In this document: positions 26,581 through 33,897 of the stretch, in pieces
How positions within the stretch are numbered: the first letter of the stretch is position 1
Layout: each line of letters begins with the position of its first letter
NCBI RefSeq assembly: GCF_009725235.1
Contig: NZ_WJFC01000139.1
Location: forward strand, 1 to 33,897
DNA from: Scytonema sp. UIC 10036
GTDB lineage: Bacteria; Cyanobacteriota; Cyanobacteriia; Cyanobacteriales; Nostocaceae
DNA: 33,897 nucleotides
Reading direction: 5' to 3'
Notes under the pieces: model-generated
Told to the model about the DNA's origin: nothing
The model's input: only the letters and a program-made list of their open reading frames with translations
Databases searched by the model: none
Position numbers and translations under genes: made by a program

Positions 26581-26590
26581 TTAACTTGAA
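26581..26590. repeat. Target-site duplication, right copy
   Basis: TTAACTTGAA, identical to 23064-23073 and directly adjoining the right terminal inverted repeat. Confidence 0.85.
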
Positions 26591-26762
26591 TGGATTCAAT
26601 TTTAATCAATCAGTTTTAGATAGAGTTGGTCATGTTATTCCTACGAGTGCAGATTTAATCAATCGCGCTAACTTGGGGATTCAAGCAATGCATTCACCGA
26701 ATGCTCACAATTTCCCTTTGCTTCTTGCTGCTGTTGATGTTGAGCAACTATCCAGAAAATAG
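26583..26762 (+). pseudogene. psbA: psbA (D1) C-terminal remnant, right piece
   Basis: In the frame set by the left piece this reads [16 protein letters not shown], then [20 protein letters not shown], then NFPLLLAA and a tail to TAG at 26760. It is the C-terminal luminal part of photosystem II D1. In standard D1 this region ends with MHERNAHNFPLDLA, carrying Mn-cluster ligands H332, E333, H337 and D342. Here His332 and His337 remain but Glu333 is Ser and Asp342 is Leu. It thus derives from a non-canonical (rogue-type) D1 rather than a water-splitting copy. Only about 65 codons survive and the 5' gene is gone. Confidence 0.85.
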
Positions 26763-27189
26763 CGACTAGAGCTTGTATTCAAAGTGTTAAATCCCCCCAT
26801 CTCCCCCCAAACCCAGAGGAGGGATCGAATAGCCCTGTCAAGGTGAATACAAACTGCAAGAAATCCAATTGTTCTCTCTCCTCTTTCCTCTGTGTACTCT
26901 GCGCCTCAGCGGTTAAATAAATGACTTTTGAACCGCAAAGTACGCAGAGGAGTCAGCGCCGTGCTTTGGTTTCCAAAGTTGAGGCGACTGGCGTGGCGCA
27001 GAGAGTAAATATGAGGAATTGCCACCTAAATCAAAATTTTCTGAGCCACCTTGACAGGGTTACCTGATGGCAGTGAGTCAATCCGGCGAACTCTATGTGA
27101 ACGTATACGTCAGCGGCATTTCGCGCAATATAATAGAACAATTATAAATAACACTATCTCTAACGCCGCGATATGCGATCGCCGAACTC
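26763..27189. other. Intergenic region with a dispersed inverted repeat
   Basis: Between about 26885 and 26975, CTCTGCGCCTCAGCGGTT and AACCGCAAAGTACGCAGAGG form an imperfect palindrome, a repeat often seen in cyanobacterial spacers. Short C-rich runs (CCCCCCATCTCCCCCC) occur near 26793. No gene supported. Confidence 0.6.
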
Positions 27190-27807
27190 ATGAGCAGAGC
27201 CAGGATTCTCGACCCATCCGAGAGCTATACTTTCAGCAAGTATGCCGAATTAGCTTACGATACTGCCGATATCTTAGCTGAATTTGGTGCTACCCTCAAC
27301 AATACGGATCTTCAACTTCCACAGCAATTGCCAATCGATCCAAAACCATTGAGAACAGAACTGCAAGAAAATTTGACCATAGTAGATCCTGCGTCAGAAA
27401 TAGCTCGACGTGAAGCATTAATCTTTCCAATTCTCAAGACGGTTTGCAAGTTCATTCACGCACCACTCAAAATTGAATATCCCGTTCGGGTAAGCAATTG
27501 GCTCAAAGGCAGTTTCGATTATTTCATTCCTACTCCGCAAAATTTATTAGTGATTGAAGCTAAAAATGCTGATTTAGCAAGGGGTTTTACTCAGCTAGCG
27601 GTGGAATTGATTGCCCTGGATCAATGGACTGACTCAACAGTTCCAATACTCTACGGCACTGTAACAACAGGGGATACTTGGAAGTTTGGAATTTTGCATC
27701 GCCAAGAAAAAATAGTTTACAAAGATATAAATACATATGCCGTTCCTAGCGATCTCGATCGAGTACTTTCTACTCTCTTTGGTATCACCATAACAACCAA
27801 CAACTAA
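27190..27807 (+). CDS. PD-(D/E)XK nuclease-like protein, 205 aa
   Basis: No named family recognised. The centre has a restriction-endonuclease-like core: KGSFDYFIPTPQNLLVIEAKNADL gives D110, E123-x-K125, followed by Q135 in FTQLAVELIALDQW. The rest is a helical N-terminus and a short C-terminal extension. The ATG at 27190 lies in CTCATGAGC without a Shine-Dalgarno; an upstream start is possible. The last codons (ITTNN) and stop lie in the AACAACTAACC-type repeat that begins at 27790. The protein could be a housekeeping or mobile DNA nuclease; nothing nearby decides. Confidence 0.7.
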   Translation: MSRARILDPSESYTFSKYAELAYDTADILAEFGATLNNTDLQLPQQLPIDPKPLRTELQENLTIVDPASEIARREALIFPILKTVCKFIHAPLKIEYPVRVSNWLKGSFDYFIPTPQNLLVIEAKNADLARGFTQLAVELIALDQWTDSTVPILYGTVTTGDTWKFGILHRQEKIVYKDINTYAVPSDLDRVLSTLFGITITTNN

Positions 27808-27867
27808 CCACTAACAACTAACAACCAACCACTAACCCTGTACGGGTGCAAGGCATTGCGCCCCTAC
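27790..27867. repeat. AACAACTAACC tandem repeats plus GTAGGGGCGC-family core
   Basis: 27790-27836 is built from variants of AACAACYAAC/CCACTAAC. It is followed directly by the palindrome core GTACGGGTGCAAGGCATTGC at 27840-27867. The converging stop codons of the nuclease-like and kinase genes both lie in it. Confidence 0.75.
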
Positions 27868-29544
27868 TGTAACTGCTGAACAATGTAATGGAATTTCAAT
27901 GACAAACTCTGCTCCTTGCCCTGGTGCTGAATGACAAGTTAGTTTGCCTTGATGTTGTAGAACGATAATTTGATAGCTAATTGATAAGCCTAAACCCATC
28001 CCCTTACCTACTGGTTTGCTAGTAAAAAACGGGTCAAATAAACGAGATAGTACTGTAGGGGGAATACCACAACCATTATCAGCAATGCGAATCTTGATGA
28101 TGTGAGTATCTGAAATTTCTGTGTAAATCCAAATTTTTGGCAGAAAATTTTCTTTGTGACTTCGTTCTTCTAAAGCATCTATGGCATTATTTAACAAATG
28201 CATAAATACTTGATTGAGTTGGCTTGGATAGCAGGTTGTAAGAGGTAATTGCCCGTACTTTTTAATAACTCCTATTTCGGGACGAAATTGTGTTGCCTTG
28301 AGACGATGTTGTAACAGTAATAAAGTGCTATCGAGCCCTTCATGAATATCAACAAGCTTTATGTTTGATTCATCAAGTCGAGAAAAATTGCGGAGAGAAA
28401 GAACGAGTTGCCAAATTCGTTGAACCCCTCTTTGCATGGAACTCATGCTGTTTTCTAGATCTTGGCTTACTAAATCTAGATCTACTTCTTTAAAAATTTC
28501 ACTAAATTTAGATGGAGAATCTGGATATTCATGATGATAGAGTCGAACCAAATGAAGCAAGTCTTGTATGTATTGGTTGGTGTACTCAAGATTGCCAAAG
28601 ATAAATCCTATGGGATTGTTTATTTCATGAGCAATACCTGCAACTAATTGTCCTAAAGCTACCATTTTCTCATTTTGAATCAATTGAAGTTCTGCTTGTT
28701 TGAGATTGATTAAAGCTTTTTCTAACTCTTGTTTTTGTAGCTTTAGCAAAGCCTCTGCTGCCAATCTTTCTTGAATTTCTTGTTGCAGTGCTATTGATTG
28801 ACTCTTTGTCTGTTCTAATAGCTCAATGTGCTCTAGAGCAACTCCTAATTGATTGCTAATTTGTGTAACAATATTAATTTCTGTATCTTTCCACTGACGC
28901 GATCGCGAATTTTGATAAGTTGCCAGCAATCCCCAAAGCTGACGATTGGAATAAATTGGAACAATAATATATGCTTTAGCTTGAAGCTGCTCTAATAACT
29001 TAATATAACACGCATTGAACCCAGCATCATAGATATTTTCTACAACTCGATAAGGCGTTCTTTGATTGTAAAAACCACCTTGAGTCTGTTGTAGATAAGT
29101 GTCTTTGATGACCAAATAATTTTCAAATAAACTATCTGGTTCGGTAACAATATTATTGATAGTACAATGCTCATCTAAAAGAGAGTTCTCTTGCAGTTTT
29201 GGATTGCTAAGTTGTTCCTTTGATAAAGACCTCCATCCATCCCCAACAGATTCAGCAACAAATTCTCCACTCCAGTCAGAATGGAAGCGATAGATAACAA
29301 CGCGATCGCAATTAATAACTTGCCGCAATTCTGATGTTGTTGCATTGAAGATTTTCTGAATATCCAGTGTTTGCCGCATCCTTTGAATTGCTCGCGCAAG
29401 GGCTTTTTCCCGTTCGGCACTTTCTTGCAATGCTTTTTGCATCTGTACGCTAACTTTTGAGCGACTGAATAACATGAGCGCCAACCCAGACGTAATAATC
29501 GCAATTCCCCAGGAAAGTAAAGTGATTTTGAGATCTATCGCCAT
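27832..29544 (-). CDS. Cyanobacteriochrome-type GAF histidine kinase, membrane-anchored
   Basis: 570 residues. One N-terminal membrane segment (8-26), a coiled coil (30-60), a GAF (about 60-240) with the cyanobacteriochrome layout (RVVIYRFHSDWSGEFVAESV, LQQTQGGFY, IYDAGFNACYIKLLEQLQAKAYIIVPI), a coiled-coil linker (245-290), then HisKA with His306 in AGIAHEINNP and HATPase motifs (NAIDAL, ADNGCGI, GKGMGLGLS). The bilin-attaching Cys179 is present, but the usual following His is Tyr180. It should be a light sensor, with altered tuning. The kinase half closely resembles that of the gene at 12218. The last dozen residues (TVGAQCLAPVQG) are encoded by a dispersed repeat. Confidence 0.88.
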   Translation of the reverse strand: MAIDLKITLLSWGIAIITSGLALMLFSRSKVSVQMQKALQESAEREKALARAIQRMRQTLDIQKIFNATTSELRQVINCDRVVIYRFHSDWSGEFVAESVGDGWRSLSKEQLSNPKLQENSLLDEHCTINNIVTEPDSLFENYLVIKDTYLQQTQGGFYNQRTPYRVVENIYDAGFNACYIKLLEQLQAKAYIIVPIYSNRQLWGLLATYQNSRSRQWKDTEINIVTQISNQLGVALEHIELLEQTKSQSIALQQEIQERLAAEALLKLQKQELEKALINLKQAELQLIQNEKMVALGQLVAGIAHEINNPIGFIFGNLEYTNQYIQDLLHLVRLYHHEYPDSPSKFSEIFKEVDLDLVSQDLENSMSSMQRGVQRIWQLVLSLRNFSRLDESNIKLVDIHEGLDSTLLLLQHRLKATQFRPEIGVIKKYGQLPLTTCYPSQLNQVFMHLLNNAIDALEERSHKENFLPKIWIYTEISDTHIIKIRIADNGCGIPPTVLSRLFDPFFTSKPVGKGMGLGLSISYQIIVLQHQGKLTCHSAPGQGAEFVIEIPLHCSAVTVGAQCLAPVQG

Positions 29545-30137
29545 ATACTAAATTGAAATAGATAATAATGTTGTTGTCTGCCTGGGTTGAAATAGTTCAA
29601 ACGCAAAGCTTTTCAATCCAACACTCAAAGTTTGTAGTTTTCTTTTTTCAAAGTATTCTTTACTCTCACGAGTTGTAAATTGATGTATATACCTAATTTT
29701 ACTTAAAAGTCAGATGCTTTTAAGGTTAAGGTAGTGTTAAAAAGTTATTAGTTATAAGCAAATCTTGAAAAAACAGATGTCAATACGTCTTGGATAACAC
29801 AAAAAAATGACAATTTTTGTTTTATGTTGTATCTATGGAATGGTTAAAATCAAGCTTTTACAATAAATGCATATACTTTATATTTTGTCAATTGTATCAA
29901 TAAACCTTTTTTGAGCTAGATTTTGATAGTACAGTTAAATTAAAGTTAACTTTTGGTAATTCACCAGTTACGTACACGAAGTTTGGTTAAATCCCCGACT
30001 ACCTTTACAAGATACAGAGTTGTGAATGGGGATGATACCCCTCATTTAATACTCTCTCGTTTCTCGTTGTCTCTAGTTCCCAGCTAGAAACAGGGAATGT
30101 CGGCTGCGAGGTTCTGCCTCGCGTGAAATCAAGACGG
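29545..30137. other. AT-rich upstream region of the cyanobacteriochrome kinase
   Basis: About 590 bp with no supported gene. It must hold the kinase promoter. Part of a GGCGGAGCC-family repeat begins near 30065 (CTCGTTGTCTCTAGTTCCCAG). Confidence 0.5.
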
Positions 30138-30243
30138 GAGGCGGAGCCTCTGCTTGAAGGCATTCCCAGGCGGAGCCTGGGAACGAGTGAGGCGGAGCCT
30201 GGGAACGAGTGAGTGGTTACTGGTCACTGGTCACTGGTCCCTG
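30138..30243. repeat. GGCGGAGCC repeat with tandem 22-mers and ACTGGTC repeats
   Basis: The copy at 30138-30187 is followed by an exact 22-bp tandem (30168-30189 and 30190-30211, AGGCGGAGCCTGGGAACGAG..), then by ACTGGTC three times at 30219-30240. The ACTGGTC units encode the last codons and stop of the STAND-WD40 gene. Confidence 0.8.
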
Positions 30244-33200
30244 GACACAAGTGACGATCGCTTTCCTCAACCATTGCATTCGTCTTCAGATAATCCCGAA
30301 CTATATTGCAACCTTCAACGAGTAAATTGACCTGAAGGATTTGTTGCAAATCCCACGACATCACAGTCTGGTCATCACCCGCAGAGGCGAGAGTCTTGCC
30401 ATCAGGGCTAAAAGCAACTGTTTGGACACTTGAGGTGTGTCCGTTAAGAGTTGATAGTAAGGTGCCATCCGTTTTCCAAAGTTTGACGCTACCATCAGCA
30501 CTACCAGCAGCTAACAGAGTACCGTCAGGACTAAAGGCAACCCTTGTTAAACCAATGGTTTCGCTGTTGATAACACGTACTAAAGTCCCATCCCGCCTCC
30601 AGATATGGAGAAAGCCATCCCGCCCACTAGCAGCAATGAGTTGACTATCGGGACTGATAGTAACACCCCACAGACCACTGTACCCTTTCAGAGTTTTATC
30701 TGCTTGAACGTTTAAGTAATTGTTGCGGGATGACCACCTCCAGATTTTAACAGTACCATCAGAACTAGCAGTGGCGATAAACTGTCTGTCTGGACTGTAG
30801 TCCACATCCCAAATTCGAGCGTTATGAGCTGGGATAGTTTGGTGAAGTTGAAACTGCCCGGAGGAATTCCGTTGCCAGAGGTTTAATTTAAGATTATCTC
30901 CTACTGTAACCAACCATTGCCCATCAGGACTGTAAGTAATATCCCAGATACTGGTGCTGTCAGTGTTAAGAAAAGTTTTCTCATTACGATCTATCTGCCA
31001 TAATCTAATAACGCCATCCGATCCCACAACCGCTAGAGTACGACCATTAGGGCTAAAAGTGAGGCTAAATAATCGCGTACCTTCTACAAAAAAGGTTTTG
31101 ACAGCAGATCGAGCGCGCCGCAAAATTTTTACCTCTTGTTCTGCAACAGAGGCAAGAGATTGTCCATCAGGACTAAATGCGATGCGCCAAATAATGGCTT
31201 GATGAGTACCAACTAGCTTGACAAAAGGTGAGTTGATGCGCCAAAGTTTAGCAGTGTTGTCATCGCTTGCAGAAGCTAGCATCTGACTGTCGGGGCTAAA
31301 GGCAACATCGCGAATCGTAGCGCTATGTCCCCGAAAAGTTTCGATGAGAGTACCATCTACTTTCCAAAGCTTGATGGTTTTATCTGCACCAGCGGAAGCA
31401 ATAATTTGTCCATTCGGACTAAAAGCAACGCCGATCGCTTCTGCTGTATGACCTTTAAGGGTTAAAAGTAGTTTGCCATCACGATTCCACAGTCGCACAT
31501 TATTATCAGCACTACCAGATACCAAAGTCTGCCCATCAGGGCTAAAAGCAACACTCCAAACAGATGCCCCTCGGTTGCCAAAGGTGGCAATCTCTGTTCC
31601 ATCTATTTGCCAAAGTGTGTGAGTACCATCCACAGTGCTCGATGCAATAGTCTGTCCATCAGGACTAAAAGCAACTGCCCAAACAGCAAGCTTGTGGTTG
31701 AGAGTTCTGATAAGAGTTCCATCGACGATGCTCCAAAGCTTGAGAGTGCGATCGCCACTCGTAGAAGCGAGTATTTGTCCATTTGGGCTAAAGGCAACTT
31801 GCCATACTGGCGCTTTATGTTTAAAAGTCGCCAGCAGTTGTCCGGTGACAGTCCAAAGAAACACAGTTCCATCAAGCCCAGCCCCAGCAATTTGACGACT
31901 GTCAGGGCTGAAACGGACGCGGTGTATTGTTGCAGTTTGCGCCAGTGTTCTTACCAACTTTCCATCTCGCTGCCAAATTGTGATTGTGCGATCGCTAGCT
32001 GAGGTTGCTATCCACTGCCCATCAGGACTAAATGCAACACTCACAACAGTACCCCGATGTCCCGATAAGCGATTGACTTCATGAGTTTTATAAACTGCTT
32101 GCTCGAGTACAGTGCGAGTTTGCAAATCTAGGGTATTTGCACCTTCCCAATTGAGAAGATTGAGGCGAGTAAACTTCAGTCGTGCTTGGATTGCTTGCAC
32201 CAATGCATTTAAATGTTGGTTGGAATCAAAACTACCATTCGAGGCAATTGCAAGTGCTTTTGCCTCATTGATTGCTGAGCGCCGATAAGCTGTGACTGAT
32301 ATAATTCCTGAGACAATAGCTGATATGAGTGCCAAACTAATAACTATTAATAGTTGTCGCTGACGACGAGCGCTCTTTCTTTCAAACTCCAATCGTGCTT
32401 CAACTTCTTTAAGCCTATCGGCTTCTAGTTTTTGTTGGATTTCCCGACGATCTAGTTCCTGGCTAGCTGTTAAAAATCGATAGTCCAAATCGCCTAAGTT
32501 TTTGCCCCCTGTCCAATCTAGGACTTCTTGTAATGCCTGTCCCCGCAGTAGGCGCGACTCATCTTGATAATTCGATGCAACCCAAGCATTTAAAGACTGA
32601 GAGTAGGGGCGCAAATGGTCTAACTGCTTTTCTACCCATTCCTCATTGAAGACATTTTGGTAGATTGGATTTTTAATGCGGAGATAGCCGTTTTGTTTCT
32701 CAACGATTCCAGACAATAGCAGCTCTATTTGTTCTCTACTGTCATCAGTTGGAATTTTCACACCTTGTAAGATTCTCTGGTATGTACCCAATAATCTTCC
32801 TGCACGACTTTCATTATAAAGAAGGCGATCGCGAATCGTTTTTAAATGCTCTGGTTGGTCTTGATTTTGCCAACTCTCAATAATGTGCTCTCGCACGATA
32901 TTTTCTACCCAAAATTCCTCTGCTCCTAGTGGTAAAGTCAAACTCTCCGAAAATTTTTCTTTGATTTTCCACTCTACCAACTGACAAACTTTTTGCGTTA
33001 AAAACGGCTGTCCTCCAGTCCAAGTTAATATTGGCTTTAATATTGCTTGGGGATGCTCAACTTTTCCTACTAAGCCCTGGGCTAAAGGTAATGCTTCTTC
33101 TAAACTAAAACCACAAATATCTATTGCCCTACCGATATTAAAAGGAGTTCTAGTTTTGTCACGAATGAGATCGCTTGGGGTTGATACACCAAACAAGGCA

Positions 33201-33736
33201 AAGGTAATGCGATTGTATTCTGGATTCAGCGAGCGCTGATTATAACAGTAGCGAATCAAAGCAAAAAAATCATCAGTGGAAAATTCTAAATTGAGAATGC
33301 TATCAATTTCATCTATAAAAACACACAAGTGGCGATTGGGAAATTGATTTAATAATAACTCTTCAATAAATTCACTTAATCTTTGTAGTAAAGAAACATC
33401 TTCCTGCCCTTGCCACCATTGTTTTAAATTTATTCTTCCTCCACAGCCAAATCCCTGCCATAAATATGCCACCATACCCTTATACCATTGTAAAGGGGTA
33501 ATATGTTGGCTACCTATCCGCGTCATGTCAATACTCGTACAAAAATAACCTTCTTTTTCCAAGAGATGTTTAGCTCTAACCAACAAAGAAGATTTACCCA
33601 TTTGTCGAGCGTTGAAGACATAACAAAATTCTCCAGACTTAAGTGCTGTATAGAGTTGTTTGTCCGCAAGGCGCACTACATATGTTGGGTCATCATTTTG
33701 TAAGCTACCACCGACTTTGTATTGAATATGAACCAT
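30224..33736 (-). CDS. STAND-type ATPase with 14 WD40 repeats
   Basis: 1,170 residues. The N-terminal AAA-like/STAND ATPase (1-380) has Walker A ARQMGKSS (43-50, with Ala instead of the first Gly), Walker B CVFIDEID (D142-E143), and the family blocks TPFNIGRAI and [13 protein letters not shown] charged helical region (425-460) precedes one membrane segment (461-483, [19 protein letters not shown]). From about 555 there are 14 WD40 units of the SVAFSPDGQ..ASxSxDxTxxLW type, enough for two seven-bladed propellers. The family tail [13 protein letters not shown] follows. In such proteins the propeller senses and the ATPase oligomerises; signalling or defence roles are known in relatives, none is shown here. 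The ATG at 33736 has no clear ribosome site but fits the family's start. Confidence 0.9.
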   Translation of the reverse strand: MVHIQYKVGGSLQNDDPTYVVRLADKQLYTALKSGEFCYVFNARQMGKSSLLVRAKHLLEKEGYFCTSIDMTRIGSQHITPLQWYKGMVAYLWQGFGCGGRINLKQWWQGQEDVSLLQRLSEFIEELLLNQFPNRHLCVFIDEIDSILNLEFSTDDFFALIRYCYNQRSLNPEYNRITFALFGVSTPSDLIRDKTRTPFNIGRAIDICGFSLEEALPLAQGLVGKVEHPQAILKPILTWTGGQPFLTQKVCQLVEWKIKEKFSESLTLPLGAEEFWVENIVREHIIESWQNQDQPEHLKTIRDRLLYNESRAGRLLGTYQRILQGVKIPTDDSREQIELLLSGIVEKQNGYLRIKNPIYQNVFNEEWVEKQLDHLRPYSQSLNAWVASNYQDESRLLRGQALQEVLDWTGGKNLGDLDYRFLTASQELDRREIQQKLEADRLKEVEARLEFERKSARRQRQLLIVISLALISAIVSGIISVTAYRRSAINEAKALAIASNGSFDSNQHLNALVQAIQARLKFTRLNLLNWEGANTLDLQTRTVLEQAVYKTHEVNRLSGHRGTVVSVAFSPDGQWIATSASDRTITIWQRDGKLVRTLAQTATIHRVRFSPDSRQIAGAGLDGTVFLWTVTGQLLATFKHKAPVWQVAFSPNGQILASTSGDRTLKLWSIVDGTLIRTLNHKLAVWAVAFSPDGQTIASSTVDGTHTLWQIDGTEIATFGNRGASVWSVAFSPDGQTLVSGSADNNVRLWNRDGKLLLTLKGHTAEAIGVAFSPNGQIIASAGADKTIKLWKVDGTLIETFRGHSATIRDVAFSPDSQMLASASDDNTAKLWRINSPFVKLVGTHQAIIWRIAFSPDGQSLASVAEQEVKILRRARSAVKTFFVEGTRLFSLTFSPNGRTLAVVGSDGVIRLWQIDRNEKTFLNTDSTSIWDITYSPDGQWLVTVGDNLKLNLWQRNSSGQFQLHQTIPAHNARIWDVDYSPDRQFIATASSDGTVKIWRWSSRNNYLNVQADKTLKGYSGLWGVTISPDSQLIAASGRDGFLHIWRRDGTLVRVINSETIGLTRVAFSPDGTLLAAGSADGSVKLWKTDGTLLSTLNGHTSSVQTVAFSPDGKTLASAGDDQTVMSWDLQQILQVNLLVEGCNIVRDYLKTNAMVEESDRHLCPGTSDQ

Positions 33737-33897
33737 TGATTTATATAATTATAAAAAATATTTTTATTTATATAATATTTAAATTTCCCTTCTAGGAGGG
33801 ATTTAGGGAGAACTATTCGCGGTTTCGCTCCTTACCCCCCCTTAAAAAGTACGGTGTACCACAATCCTGAAATAGTTCATAGACCTAAATTTTAGTC
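33737..33897. other. Upstream region of the STAND-WD40 gene
   Basis: The first 40 bp upstream are A/T only, as for a promoter. 33785-33845 contains a repeat-like stretch (TTCTAGGAGGGATTTAGGG... ACCCCCCCTT). The window ends without another gene. Confidence 0.5.

Noticed and set aside
30224..33736. Claim of an anti-phage STAND system
   Set aside because: The architecture allows it, but there is no effector domain or defence neighbour, so only the domain description is kept.

Overview
The window reads as chromosome of a filamentous cyanobacterium (Nostocales-like; the genus is not resolved). Evidence is the scattered HIP1 octamer GCGATCGC, an SLH-OprB type porin, bilin-binding sensor kinases, many WD40 and pentapeptide-repeat genes, a D1 (psbA) remnant, and abundant short dispersed palindromes and heptamer-type tandem repeats. 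Gene density is low and decayed or recombined genes are common, as in an accessory region.

Layout. 0-3 kb: a 3' remnant of a DAHP synthase and a large PLP-dependent decarboxylase with two C-terminal EF-hands, both on the minus strand. 3-4.46 kb: long AT-rich region without a convincing gene. 4.5-9.4 kb, plus strand: a duplicated-hairpin membrane protein, an SLH/OprB porin, a small unknown protein and a tandem-globin/membrane/pentapeptide protein. 9.4-12 kb: HNH protein, a VapB-like antitoxin with a broken PIN toxin, and a metal-type ABC lipoprotein that has lost three of the four usual metal ligands. 12.2-14.4 kb: a knotless-phytochrome-type histidine kinase. 14.7-17.2 kb, minus strand: a probable metal (zinc?) operon of a COG0523 GTPase, a WD40 protein (start probably frameshifted) and a small exported Cys protein. 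17.6-20.9 kb: a STAND-WD40 pseudogene with its ATPase deleted, and a fic::tnpB chimera preceded by a coupled small gene. 21-22.9 kb: a helical-repeat protein fragment and a CsbD stress protein.

23.07-26.58 kb: a 3,507-bp element with perfect 31-bp terminal inverted repeats and a 10-bp target duplication, inserted in a psbA remnant. Collapsing the duplication restores a D1 C-terminal reading frame, so the boundaries can be read directly. Inside are an intact Rpn/YhgA-like nuclease gene, an Lhr-like helicase fragment, a tniQ fragment and about 55-bp-spaced repeats resembling a Tn7-like end. 27.2-33.7 kb: a PD-(D/E)XK-like protein, a cyanobacteriochrome-type kinase whose kinase half resembles that of the phytochrome kinase, and a complete STAND ATPase/14-WD40 protein that serves as template for reading the pseudogene at 17.6 kb.

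Common threads are sensing and signalling (two bilin kinases, a haem-globin membrane protein, STAND-WD40), metal handling (COG0523, altered SBP, porin), and mobile-element turnover. Several genes have their 3' ends or stop codons inside dispersed repeats. All functional assignments come from reading motifs by eye; no database search was run.
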